This document shows, one piece after another, positions 1 through 6,964 of a DNA stretch of 16,537 nucleotides. The stretch covers positions 1 to 16,537 of the forward strand of contig CAYVTM010000017.1 of the NCBI GenBank assembly GCA_964454645.1, in the 5' to 3' direction. This DNA is from CAYVTM01 sp964454645. GTDB taxonomy: Bacteria > Bacteroidota > Bacteroidia > Sphingobacteriales > Sphingobacteriaceae. Every line of letters starts with the position of its first letter. Position 1 is the first letter of the stretch. The position numbers and the translations under genes were made by a program. The notes under the pieces were generated by a model. That model ran no database searches. It had not been told where the DNA came from and was given only the letters and a program-made list of their open reading frames with translations.

Positions 1-42
1 CTACGAATCTGGGGGTCAGAGGTTCGAATCCTTTCGGGCGCG
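1..42 (+). repeat. Left attachment site (attL), 42-bp direct repeat
   Basis: These 42 bases are identical to 16496-16537. They run from the anticodon loop to the discriminator base of tRNA-Arg. The copy is followed by CCA (43-45), so this is the side where the tRNA gene is functional. The full identity includes the T arm and acceptor 3' strand, which is why integration leaves the tRNA intact. Confidence 0.95.
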
Positions 43-45
43 CCA
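1..45 (+). tRNA. tRNA-Arg(ACG), 3' part only
   Basis: Counting back from CCA at 43-45: the discriminator is G42, the acceptor 3' strand is CGGGCGC (35-41), and the T arm is AGAGG-TTCGAAT-CCTTT (18-34, one G-U pair). The variable loop is GGGTC (13-17) and the 3' anticodon stem is TCTGG (8-12). The anticodon loop is CTACGAA (1-7), giving anticodon ACG, which reads Arg CGN codons after A34 deamination. The first 31 nt lie outside the window. The expected 5' anticodon stem, CCAGA, is absent before the right-end copy, so only the left copy can belong to the live gene. Confidence 0.9.
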
Positions 46-260
46 AAAACTCAATAAAATCAGAAGTCTACATGAGAGGCCGTGACCATCGTCGCTGGCC
101 CTCTGCGCAAACACCGAGCAAGCACCGAAGACACCCGCATTGTTTCGGTGGACACCATATCTGGAGATGGAGTCTTTCTGTTCCCCCCGTATCTTGAAGA
201 TGCGTGCCGGGGTCACCACGTCGATCGCAGGGACTTCAACTCTGCCATTGGGCGGGACGA
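46..260. other. Non-coding left end upstream of CBASS
   Basis: About 215 bases between the tRNA and the first cargo gene. It contains an inverted repeat ACCGAA (124-129) / TTCGGT (144-149), overlapped by TGGACACC (149-156). The heptamer TGGACAC also occurs upstream of the integrase and beside the right attachment site, so it could be an integrase arm site or a regulator site. I see no convincing sigma-70 promoter for the CBASS genes here. Short open frames across it have no recognisable content. Confidence 0.4.
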
Positions 261-1184
261 ATGGACGTTGCAGCACGCACCACGAAACGTGACTGGGAAA
301 CTACATTTAGCGGCTGGTCGAAGGCGCCCAGCCAGACAGAGCGTGAGCGGTGCGAGCGTGCCGTCAAGGCGATCAACGACGCGATCAAGGCCGATCCGAC
401 GTTAGCGGCCAAGTCCATCAAGGTCTTTGGCCAAGGCTCGTATGAGAACCGCACCAACCTCAGACTGAACAGCGACGCCGACGTGGCGATCATGCACGAG
501 AACATGATCATCACCGACTACCAGGACGGTGTCACTCAGCAGGAGGCGGGTCTTCGGAACGTTGACTACAGCTTCAGCCAGTATCGGGACGAGGTCGAGC
601 AAGCGCTCGTCGAGCGCTTCGGCGATGATGGAGTCACACCGGGCAACAAGGCGTTTGACGTTCACGAGAATACCTATCGCATCGATGCGGACGCCGTCCC
701 CTGCTTCGAGTATCGCCTCTACTGCCGAAAGCCCGACGGCTCGCCTACGTTCGTGAGCGGCACGGCGCTTTATCCGCGCAAGGGTGGAAAGCGAGTCACC
801 AATTTCCCGGCGCAGCAGTACGCCAACGGCGTAGCGAAGAACGAGGCAACTAGTCAGGCGTACAAGGGCGTTGTGCGTATCGTCAAACGGCTGCGCGATG
901 AAATGATCGAGGCTGGCATCGCCAGCGCAAAAACGATGCCTTCCTTCCTGATTCAGAGCCTTATCTGGAATGCGCCCGACCCGAAATTCTCCGGCGACTC
1001 ATGGAAGACCGCGGTGCAGGACATTCTCGCACACCTCTGGGAGCGCACTCGGACCGAGGCAACCCGCAAGAGTATGAAGGAGGAGAACGGCATCAAATTT
1101 CTCTTCCACGAGGAGCAAGGATGGACTCACGAACAGGCGACCCAATTCCTGTTCGATGCATGGAACTATGTCCACGCTAGATGA
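261..1184 (+). CDS. CBASS cyclic-oligonucleotide synthase (CD-NTase)
   Basis: A 307-residue cGAS/DncV-like nucleotidyltransferase that would make a cyclic nucleotide signal when phage infection is sensed. The nucleotidyltransferase signature is clear: FGQGSYENRTN (56-66) carries the GS motif, followed by the SDAD acids (D72, D74), with the third acid in RIDADAVP (D142/D144). A helical C-terminal half follows, with a conserved VKRLRDEM stretch (208-215). I chose ATG 261 over an in-frame GTG at 204 because homologues begin shortly before the WETTFSGW-like segment and a GGCGGGA lies just upstream. The stop overlaps the next ATG by ATGA, so it is translated together with the effector. No Cap2/Cap3 or HORMA/TRIP13 genes are present, so this is a minimal type I CBASS. 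The clade and nucleotide product cannot be read from sequence alone. Confidence 0.92.
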   Translation: MDVAARTTKRDWETTFSGWSKAPSQTERERCERAVKAINDAIKADPTLAAKSIKVFGQGSYENRTNLRLNSDADVAIMHENMIITDYQDGVTQQEAGLRNVDYSFSQYRDEVEQALVERFGDDGVTPGNKAFDVHENTYRIDADAVPCFEYRLYCRKPDGSPTFVSGTALYPRKGGKRVTNFPAQQYANGVAKNEATSQAYKGVVRIVKRLRDEMIEAGIASAKTMPSFLIQSLIWNAPDPKFSGDSWKTAVQDILAHLWERTRTEATRKSMKEENGIKFLFHEEQGWTHEQATQFLFDAWNYVHAR

Positions 1185-1792
1185 AGAACTCTCTGCACCT
1201 TCTCGCCATCATAGGTGTGGCCTTTGGCGTGGGCGCACTCGCCCTGTTGGTGGCGGGAGAGTCGGTTTCGATCCGCTGGTTCTTCTCGATCGGCATGGCC
1301 TCCACGGCGACGGGCTTGGTGATCTTGGCATTCAATCGCTGGCTCTGGCTGGTCCCCCACCTGCAAGGCTGGTTTGTGCATCGGCCACACTTGGCCGGCA
1401 CATGGAACGTCGAGCTGAAATCACTCTGGGTCGATCCAGACACCGGCGTGATGAAAGGCCCCATCGCTGGCACCGCAACCATCACGCAGACCCACAACGA
1501 AATCTACATCCACATGAAGACGGATGAGTCGATCGGTGAACTGGTTGAAGGCAACATCGTCAGGAAGACCGATGGCGCGTACCAGATCGTTGGCGTCTTT
1601 CTGAACAAGCCGAAGATGAGCGTTCGCGAACGTAGCGCGATCCACCACGGCGCCATAATGCTCGACGTACTCGGCCCGCCCACCGCGCCGACTGGCCTGA
1701 AGGGTAGCTATTGGACCGACAGGCGCACCTGCGGAGAGTTTGGCGCTTCGCCTGCTGGAAAGAGGAAAACGCGGCCCCGGTTCAAGACCTAG
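1181..1792 (+). CDS. cap15: CBASS membrane effector, Cap15-like (two TM helices + beta-barrel)
   Basis: A 203-residue protein with two N-terminal hydrophobic helices (about residues 5-26 and 33-52) and a soluble domain from about residue 68. The soluble domain starts HLAGTWNVEL and ends with GSYWTDRRTCGEF, the G-x-Y-x-T-x-R-x-T-x-G pattern of the cyclic-nucleotide-binding beta-barrel in Cap15 effectors. In the family, ligand binding drives oligomerisation in the inner membrane and membrane disruption, killing the infected cell. The gene overlaps the CD-NTase by four bases, the usual pairing of signal maker and effector. The C-terminal tail is basic (KRKTRPRFKT) and would be cytoplasmic. Family assignment rests on topology, motif and context. 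Confidence 0.85.
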   Translation: MKNSLHLLAIIGVAFGVGALALLVAGESVSIRWFFSIGMASTATGLVILAFNRWLWLVPHLQGWFVHRPHLAGTWNVELKSLWVDPDTGVMKGPIAGTATITQTHNEIYIHMKTDESIGELVEGNIVRKTDGAYQIVGVFLNKPKMSVRERSAIHHGAIMLDVLGPPTAPTGLKGSYWTDRRTCGEFGASPAGKRKTRPRFKT

Positions 1793-1925
1793 CCTACCGG
1801 CATGCGCTGCAAGCATTCCACAGACCAGTGACGCCGACCAGAAAACTGGACCCTCGGGCAGCCAGCGCCTAACGTCGCCAGCATCGAATCGTCCAGAATG
1901 TTGGCCGCTGGGGACTTGGGGATAG

Positions 1926-2951
1926 ATGGCTGAGCGTTTCCACATCGGAGAATGGTACGGGAAGCCGTTTCTCGACCTTACGGATGCCGAGCGTTTGAAG
2001 CTCGCCGACCATAAGGTCGGCGGCTCCGCCATGACCAAGGTTGAGATCGACCGGATGGTGGCGCTGGAAGAGAAGCGGACGGTCCAGGGCCAACTCCCTC
2101 CAGGCGAGACCAAAAGGCTTGAGGTCCTGCACGAGAAGCTTGAGGTCCAGCGGCGGGAGGAGATGCCTTGCCCGTTCCGGACGGACAGCCCTCATCCTAC
2201 CTGCACCAAGCCCGGCGGCGTGTGTTCGCTGCAGCTTCTCAGCGACGAGACCGGCAGTCCCCGCGGGGTCACCGGGGAGCGTGGCATGGTCCGCGCTCTG
2301 TGTCCGTATAGGTTTCACCAAGACAACACGGTCTTCAAGCACGTCGGCCAACGGCTCCTTGAGGACGAGAACCCGGAGCAGCTCGGCGAGACGGGTTTTC
2401 TTGAGTCCACGGGCAACCTAGACAGCGCCGCTGGAGCAGACGTGGGCTACATCGACATGATTGTGGTCAGCAGACCGCCCCTCGCGGAGATTCCGTTGCG
2501 TTGGGCGGCTGTGGAAATTCAGGCCGTGTACTTCTCAGGCCCAGAGATGAGCACGGAGTTCCGACACCTGAAGGACACCGGCGGCGTGCTCTCGATGGCA
2601 AAGGATGGACGGCGTCCGGACTACAGGAGCAGCGGGCCGAAGCGGCTCATGCCGCAGCTGCAGATCAAGGTGCCCACGCTCCGGCGCTGGGGAAAGAAGA
2701 TGGCCGTCGTGGTGGACGTCCCGTTCTTCAAATCGATGGGGGAGATGACGACCGTCTCCCACGTGTCCAATGCGGACATCGTCTGGTTCTTGGTAGACTT
2801 TGTGCAGCCGGCGCCTGGCGCGCCGCGCATGCTGACTGTCGTCGAGGAAATCTACACCACGCTGGAAGCGGCCATTGAGGGCCTGACCGGGGGCGCTCCT
2901 GTCTCGCGGGACGAGTTTGAAACAAGAATCGTGACCAAGCTGCAGGGATAG
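1926..2951 (+). CDS. NotI-family type II restriction endonuclease
   Basis: A 341-residue protein resembling NotI. The family has an N-terminal metal-binding fold with four cysteines; here they are C82 (PCPFR), C93 (PTCTKPGG), C100 (GGVCS) and C126 (LCPYRF). The PD-(D/E)XK nuclease core follows, with D177 in GYIDMIVV and E197-x-Q199 in WAAVEIQAVYF, the D...ExQ variant known from NotI. The start at 1926 follows a purine-rich GGGGATAG. It lies 133 bases after the CBASS effector and 66 bases before the methyltransferase, so it is the restriction half of a restriction-modification set. It should cut unmodified incoming DNA. The recognition site cannot be assumed to be the GCGGCCGC of NotI. Confidence 0.85.
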   Translation: MAERFHIGEWYGKPFLDLTDAERLKLADHKVGGSAMTKVEIDRMVALEEKRTVQGQLPPGETKRLEVLHEKLEVQRREEMPCPFRTDSPHPTCTKPGGVCSLQLLSDETGSPRGVTGERGMVRALCPYRFHQDNTVFKHVGQRLLEDENPEQLGETGFLESTGNLDSAAGADVGYIDMIVVSRPPLAEIPLRWAAVEIQAVYFSGPEMSTEFRHLKDTGGVLSMAKDGRRPDYRSSGPKRLMPQLQIKVPTLRRWGKKMAVVVDVPFFKSMGEMTTVSHVSNADIVWFLVDFVQPAPGAPRMLTVVEEIYTTLEAAIEGLTGGAPVSRDEFETRIVTKLQG

Positions 2952-3017
2952 ACGTTTCCCGTTAAGACAAATCGTGTTAACCAGCACAAAACGAGAACAT
3001 TGTTGGCGGACCTGTTG

Positions 3018-4214
3018 ATGCGGCAAACAGCGATCGACCTATTCTGCGGAGCGGGCGGGCTCTCTGCCGGCCTGGAGATGGCCGGCTTCCAAGTCCTTGC
3101 AGGCAACGACATTTTCGAGGCGGCGGGGGAGACGTTCTCGAAGACGCACGCCCACGCCAAGTTCATCGGCGGCCCCATCCAGAAGCTCTCGGTCGAGCGA
3201 CTCATGAGGGAGGCGGGAGTTAAGGTGGGGGAGCTGACCGTGCTGGTCGGTGGACCGCCCTGCCAAGCCTACTCGGTCTACAATCACCAGCGCAGCATGA
3301 CCGACGAGCGCGCGACGCTGTTCCGCGAATACCTGCGCATAGTGGATGGCCTGCGGCCGCAGTGGATCGTCATGGAGAACGTGACCGGCATCTACTCCAT
3401 CGGAGGCGGCGCCGCGGTCAGGGCCATCAAGGAAGAGCTGATGGCGCTCGGGTATGACGTGCAGGAGCAGGTCCTAAAGGCTGAGGACTTCGGAATTCCT
3501 CAGGAGCGTCGGCGGGTCGTTTTCATCGGGAACCGGATCGGTGCCCCGATCTCGCACCCGCAGCCTAGTCACGGCACCGGTCTGCAGCCGTTCACGAGCA
3601 TCAAGGACGCGATCGGGGACCTGCCGAAGCTGGCGAATGGGGAGGACCGCGGTCCGGTCAAGTACGCCTCGGCGCCGAAGTGCGAGTTCCAGCGTCTTGT
3701 TCGCGGCAACGCGACTACAGTCACCAACCACGCTGCGCCGCTTCTCGGAGCTAAAAATGTGGAGCGGCTGGCGCACATTCCGCCGGGCGGGAGCTGGCGG
3801 GACATTCCATTCGACCTGCTGCCTCCGGGCATGAAGCGGGCCAAGAGGAGCGATCACACGAAGCGCTACGGGCGCATGACGTGGGGTGGGCTGTCCTGCA
3901 CCGTGCTCACTAAGTGCGACATCCATTGGGGCGCATATATCCACCCTGAGCAGGATCGAGCAATCTCGGTGCGAGAGGCGGCTCGCCTCCAATCATTTCC
4001 AGACTGGTTCGAGTTCAGCGGCTCGAAGACGGAGCAATACGTGCAGGTCGGAAATGCCGTGCCGCCGCTTCTCGGAAAGGCGATCGGCGAGCACCTGATG
4101 AGCCTCATCAAGCAAGCGGCCGGGACCTCAGACAACGCGAAGCCGGCCCGGAAGGTCGCTTCCTCGACGCGCGCAAAGTCCGAACCTTCACAGCGTGGGC
4201 GCAAGGCCGCATAG
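3018..4214 (+). CDS. DNA (cytosine-5-)-methyltransferase
   Basis: A 398-residue m5C methyltransferase with all key motifs in order: I, DLFCGAGG (7-14); IV, GGPPCQAYS (78-86) with catalytic C82; VI, MENVTG (119-124); VIII, QERRRVVFIGNR (162-173); IX, REAARLQSFPD (319-329); X, QVGNAVPP (343-350). Residues between about 180 and 310 are the target-recognition region that sets the sequence specificity. It transfers a methyl group from S-adenosylmethionine to cytosine and protects host DNA from the upstream NotI-like nuclease. I prefer ATG 3018 because motif I begins at residue 7; in-frame TTG codons at 3000 and 3003 are alternatives, and none has a strong ribosome site. The last 30 residues are a basic tail beyond the usual domain. 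Confidence 0.95.
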   Translation: MRQTAIDLFCGAGGLSAGLEMAGFQVLAGNDIFEAAGETFSKTHAHAKFIGGPIQKLSVERLMREAGVKVGELTVLVGGPPCQAYSVYNHQRSMTDERATLFREYLRIVDGLRPQWIVMENVTGIYSIGGGAAVRAIKEELMALGYDVQEQVLKAEDFGIPQERRRVVFIGNRIGAPISHPQPSHGTGLQPFTSIKDAIGDLPKLANGEDRGPVKYASAPKCEFQRLVRGNATTVTNHAAPLLGAKNVERLAHIPPGGSWRDIPFDLLPPGMKRAKRSDHTKRYGRMTWGGLSCTVLTKCDIHWGAYIHPEQDRAISVREAARLQSFPDWFEFSGSKTEQYVQVGNAVPPLLGKAIGEHLMSLIKQAAGTSDNAKPARKVASSTRAKSEPSQRGRKAA

Positions 4215-4232
4215 GACCGTCGCGCGCAGACG

Positions 4233-4242
4233 GACTATAGTC
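4233..4242. promoter_or_regulatory. GACTATAGTC palindrome upstream of vsr
   Basis: A perfect 10-bp palindrome whose centre contains TATAGT (4236-4241), ending 5 bases before the vsr start codon. It looks like the GACT...AGTC boxes bound by controller proteins of restriction-modification systems and also like a -10 element that would give a leaderless transcript. No controller gene is adjacent and no good -35 is seen, so its role is uncertain. Confidence 0.35.
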
Positions 4243-4247
4243 TGACC

Positions 4248-4655
4248 ATGGACCGCATCGACCCAAAGCGCCGATCAGCCAATATGGCCGCGATCAAGGG
4301 CCGCGACACCGCGCCCGAGATGATCGTGCGCCGCCTCCTGCATCGGATGGGCTACCGCTTCCGGCTCCAGCGCCGTGATCTGCCCGGGAAGCCGGACGTG
4401 GTGCTCACCAAGCATCGAGCTGCGGTACTCGTGCACGGATGCTTTTGGCACCAGCACGACGCGGCCAAGTGCAAGGCTCGACAGCCGAAGTCCAACCGAG
4501 AGTACTGGCTTCCAAAGTTGAAGCGGAACGTGGAGCGCGACGCACTGAACGCCAAAGCGTCGAAGGGCGCAGGCTGGCGCGTGCTGACAGTTTGGGAGTG
4601 CGAGACGCGCGACAGTGCAGCGCTCGAACAGAAGCTCACGCGCTTCCTCAAATGA
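4248..4655 (+). CDS. vsr: Very short patch repair endonuclease
   Basis: A 135-residue Vsr protein of normal family length. It repairs T:G mismatches made when 5-methylcytosine deaminates, by nicking 5' of the T, and so limits mutation at sites methylated by the neighbouring methyltransferase. Visible signatures are RRSANMAAIKGRDTAPE near the N terminus, the catalytic DLPGKPD (D50), VHGCFWHQH (H63, H68) and GWRVLTVWECE. C65, H70, C75 and C118 fit the family's structural zinc site. The gene is 33 bases after the methyltransferase. No Shine-Dalgarno sequence precedes the ATG; a GACTATAGTC palindrome sits there instead. Linkage of vsr to an m5C methyltransferase is a well-known arrangement. Confidence 0.95.
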   Translation: MDRIDPKRRSANMAAIKGRDTAPEMIVRRLLHRMGYRFRLQRRDLPGKPDVVLTKHRAAVLVHGCFWHQHDAAKCKARQPKSNREYWLPKLKRNVERDALNAKASKGAGWRVLTVWECETRDSAALEQKLTRFLK

Positions 4656-4658
4656 GAA

Positions 4659-4680
4659 GGGCGCGGATTGCTCCGCGCCC
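4659..4680. terminator. Hairpin between convergent operons
   Basis: A perfect 9-bp stem GGGCGCGGA / TCCGCGCCC with loop TTGC, starting 3 bases after the vsr stop. It separates the + strand defence island from the - strand gene run ending at 4706. The T-rich side is on the - strand (TTCTCATTT), so it could stop transcription from both directions. Confidence 0.75.
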
Positions 4681-4705
4681 GCATAGTCTATCAACCTTGG
4701 TCGGA

Positions 4706-5179
4706 TCAGCCGCCCTTCATCTCCCTCGCCACATCAGCGTCGGGCTTGGTGACGACCACCTCCTGCCCTGCATCGAGGACGACGAGAGTGCGTGACGAGG
4801 CAGCGGTGGGGTCGGGCCTCACCAATACGACTCTATCCACGCGGAGCGCAGGTCCGGTGAGGCACGGCAGCTCAAGGAAGCCGGTCATGCGCCTATACCC
4901 CAAGTACGCGAGAACCCGCGACGCCGAGCAATACCCCACCCAATATCGAAGGCCGCCATGTCGTAGGCGGACTGCACGTTGATATCGCGCCCTACGACCT
5001 CGAAGAAGGCGTCGCCCATCAGCTCGTTCGGGTCGGTCCACAAGTGTGGCGCAGCAGTCCGGTTGGCGAGCGTTGATCTCGTCGATCTCGCGGAGATGAT
5101 CTTTCAACTCTTCACGAACGCGATGGTGGAATTTCTCCGCGATCTTCACCCCCACGCCCCATCCCAAGAACTCGGTCAT
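4706..5179 (-). pseudogene. Unrecognised gene disrupted by two compensating frame changes
   Basis: An open frame begins at 5179 (GGGGTGAG ribosome site, protein starts MTEFLGWGVGVKIAEKF) and runs to 4706, but the middle is in the wrong frame. Between about 5065 and 4925 the open frame gives an arginine-rich sequence with weak third-position G/C bias. The +1 frame there gives a natural-looking sequence (WTDPNELMGDAFFEV, AAFDIGWGIA) with almost all G/C third positions. After about 4920 the original frame again looks coding (VLAYLGYRRMTGFLELP). The likely true product is about 157 residues, N- and C-terminal parts in one frame and the centre in another. Two small indels or two sequencing errors explain this. 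No family was recognised. It is the last gene of the leftward run. Confidence 0.65.
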
Positions 5180-5558
5180 CTGAGCTCACCCCAACGCTAC
5201 GACGAAGGGGAACGTCCACGCCGTCGCGCCGCATCGCAGCGGCGACGCTCGCGATGGAACGCGTTGAGGTGGAGGCATTCGGGTGGGCCGCCATCACCAG
5301 TTGCAGAATGTCGCTGTAGGATAGTCGCGCATCGCGCAGCAAGGTCGCCACGGACTTGCCTATGGCACCGCGACGCTCGTCCTTGGCTTTCTCGGCGCGT
5401 GTTCGCTGACGATTGCGTGTCTTCGATGCTTCGAGCGCCTCGATGCGCGATATGAGAGCGGCCTTCGACGCGCGCCACTCCTTTATGCGTTTGTCCTTCG
5501 GGCACTTCGCGTTGAACACGCCGGCCAGTTCGGCGGCGGTCATCTTACTGAAGTCCAT
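5112..5558 (-). CDS. Small basic protein of mobile elements, unknown function
   Basis: A 148-residue protein, start chosen at ATG 5558 because GGAAG lies 6 bases upstream; an ATG at 5570 is possible. Residues 1-50 form a helical segment (MTAAELAGVFNAK, EWRASKAALISRIEAL). Residues about 80-120 (LSYSDILQLVMAAHP, STRSIASVAAAMRRDG) resemble a short domain common in phage and island proteins that have the pattern LSY-x-EI...P-x-A-x-TS...Y-x-S-x-MR-x-G-x-x-P (a family resemblance from memory, function unknown). After about residue 127 the sequence looks non-conserved and overlaps the next gene by 68 bases, so the stop may be displaced by a frameshift. Confidence 0.65.
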   Translation of the reverse strand: MDFSKMTAAELAGVFNAKCPKDKRIKEWRASKAALISRIEALEASKTRNRQRTRAEKAKDERRGAIGKSVATLLRDARLSYSDILQLVMAAHPNASTSTRSIASVAAAMRRDGVDVPLRRSVGVSSDDRVLGMGRGGEDRGEIPPSRS

Positions 5559-5727
5559 GTCATCTTCCATTCAGGCGCGCCGGGATGGCGTCGCATGTGG
5601 GGAACGATACCGGGGACGGACTCCCCCGCATTCGGGAACGGATGGCTAGCAGGCGCGAGCGTGACGACGTTCGGCTACGATCGATTTGAGGGAATGCGCA
5701 GCGACCGAAGTCCGCTACAAACGCAAA

Positions 5728-5793
5728 GGGCGGCGGCCCCGCCGAGGAAACCGCCGCCCCGGTTTGCGAGGGAGGGCCAGCTTTCGGGCTGGT
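5728..5793. terminator. Two hairpins after the 5803-6105 gene
   Basis: Leftward from the stop of the 5803-6105 gene there are two stem-loops: GCCAGC / GCTGGT (5776-5793, 6-nt loop) and GGGCGGCGG / CCGCCGCCC (5728-5759, 9-bp stem, 14-nt loop). Neither has a strong T run. They are likely terminators or RNA-stabilising structures. The rest of 5571-5802 shows no gene. Confidence 0.5.
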
Positions 5794-5802
5794 CCGACCC
5801 GC

Positions 5803-6105
5803 TTAGTGGCGCACCATCTGAAGGTCGCGCTTTTTCTTGGCCTTCGAGCGGATGCTAGCAACGGTTTTGTAGCTGGTCTTGGCGCCCGGCTTGCTGCAGC
5901 GGATGAGCGTGGCCATCTGGACATCCGTCAGGTGCGACATGCGCTTGTCGAGGAAGTGCACCAGTTCTTTGACCATCGCATCCGGCATGATCGCGAGCTC
6001 GATGCCGTCGATCATGACGATCGCGCGTTGATGGGTGTTGGCGTGCTGAACTGCCGTCAGCGCATTGAAGGACTGGTTGATGAGGGGGAAGGTAGGGGTC
6101 GTCAT
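5803..6105 (-). CDS. Small protein of unknown function
   Basis: A 100-residue protein not recognised as any family. The start is supported by a strong AAGGAG ribosome site 7 bases before ATG. The N-terminal half is mixed hydrophobic (ALTAVQHANTHQRAIVMIDG, ELAIMPDAMVKELVHFLDK), and the C terminus is basic (SIRSKAKKKRD). The gene stands alone, with hairpins downstream and about 290 non-coding bases upstream, so it probably has its own promoter. The strong G/C third-position bias and good ribosome site argue that it is real. Confidence 0.7.
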   Translation of the reverse strand: MTTPTFPLINQSFNALTAVQHANTHQRAIVMIDGIELAIMPDAMVKELVHFLDKRMSHLTDVQMATLIRCSKPGAKTSYKTVASIRSKAKKKRDLQMVRH

Positions 6106-6396
6106 GAAGGTCTCCTTTACGGCATCGCGCCCGTGTGGGAACGACTAGGGGACCAACCATTTATAGGCCGACTTACGAAACGCAACCCTCATTTGCCGCC
6201 ATGATTAATCGGGCATGCCCAACATCTCAGTGCACGGATGAAAGCACACTATCGCTCTACGAGGAGCAACGAAGCATGGCACGCCATTGGCGCGTGGGTA
6301 GGGGCACCCCGCTGGAGAGGGTGAATAGGGCGAGCCCCGCGCGCAGGAGGAAGGAACCGCACGGGGCTCTAGGCCGGTTCGCGGCCGACCGTCCTG
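6106..6396. other. Non-coding gap with hairpin and weak promoter
   Basis: About 290 bases without a gene. On the - strand a possible -10 TATAAA (6160-6165) has only a poorly spaced TTGCGT (6180-6185) as -35. A long hairpin, GAGCCCCGCGCG (6332-6343) / CGCACGGGGCTC (6358-6369) with one mismatch and a 14-nt loop, lies downstream of the gene ending at 6397 and is the likely terminator of that operon. Confidence 0.5.
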
Positions 6397-6696
6397 TTAG
6401 CCGACGTAAGCCGCGATGCCGCCGCCGGACTCGATGGCGTGTTCTTGTTCGGCGACCAGCTCCTGGCTCACCGAATAGGCGCGCTGGGCAACCTCGTCGC
6501 TCGCCGCCAGTCCGTGGGCCGTCGCCATATCTACGTTGTGCGCCTTGGCCAGCTGTTCGACGCGGGTCTGGTATACGGCGTCTGCGCGCTTTCGCAGCTC
6601 GCCGTGACCCTCGGCGGACTTGGTCACCGCGTTCTCCAGCATCTGGAGGGTCGCCAAGGCGCTCGTCACCTCGATCGACTTATTGAAGTCATCCAT
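6397..6696 (-). CDS. Small helical protein, unknown function
   Basis: A 99-residue protein, not recognised. I chose ATG 6696 (MDDFNKSIEV) because AAAGGA lies 8 bases upstream and the sequence before it is low-complexity arginine/serine. It is predicted mostly helical and polar (LATLQMLENAVTKSAEG, AYQ-like segment VYQTRVEQLAKAHN), ending in a glycine-rich tail (ESGGGIAAYVG). No signal peptide or membrane segment. Its start overlaps the end of the 6689-6961 gene by 8 bases, so the two are coupled. A structural or partner protein of the two upstream coiled-coil proteins is possible, but this is a guess from position only. Confidence 0.7.
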   Translation of the reverse strand: MDDFNKSIEVTSALATLQMLENAVTKSAEGHGELRKRADAVYQTRVEQLAKAHNVDMATAHGLAASDEVAQRAYSVSQELVAEQEHAIESGGGIAAYVG

Positions 6697-6961
6697 TTGT
6701 CCATTCCTTTCGTGACCGCTTCTTCTCTTCGAGCTCAGCCTCAAGCTGCTCGATCTGTCTCTCAAGCTCCTCGGCCTGCAGCCGCACGGCGTCCTCGGCT
6801 TCGATCTCCACGAGCTCGCGCTCGACCTCGTCGCGACGCGCCTCCAGCTCCTTGACCTCCGCTTCGGCGTCCGCCTGCTTCGGGTAATCGTCGATGAACT
6901 CGTGATGCTCGTAACGCATGCCGCGCATGTTCCCGCGCGGCGGGTGCTTTTGCTCTGGCAT
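6689..6961 (-). CDS. Small charged coiled-coil protein
   Basis: A 90-residue protein. Residues 1-25 are histidine- and arginine-rich (KHPPRGNMRGMRYEHHEF). From about residue 28 to the end it is a long heptad-patterned, very acidic/basic helix (VKELEARRDEVERELVEIE, ERQIEQLEAELEEKKRS), which should form a coiled coil. No enzyme motif. It begins only 3 bases after the stop of the 6965-7525 gene and overlaps the next gene by 8 bases, so the three form an operon. Coiled-coil proteins of this size can be scaffolds or interaction partners; nothing in the sequence says which. Confidence 0.7.
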   Translation of the reverse strand: MPEQKHPPRGNMRGMRYEHHEFIDDYPKQADAEAEVKELEARRDEVERELVEIEAEDAVRLQAEELERQIEQLEAELEEKKRSRKEWTNG

Positions 6962-6964
6962 GGG

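Noticed and set aside
1421..2113. Long open frame on the - strand opposite the Cap15 and NotI-like genes
   Set aside because: It mirrors two recognisable + strand genes and crosses their boundary; its sequence has no family features.
4706..5179. Programmed ribosomal frameshifting in the disrupted gene
   Set aside because: No slippery heptamer with downstream structure seen at either change point, and two opposite shifts would be needed.
6397..6696. Resemblance to R-body (RebB-type) proteins
   Set aside because: Size and helical content are similar but the characteristic conserved segments of that family are not present.
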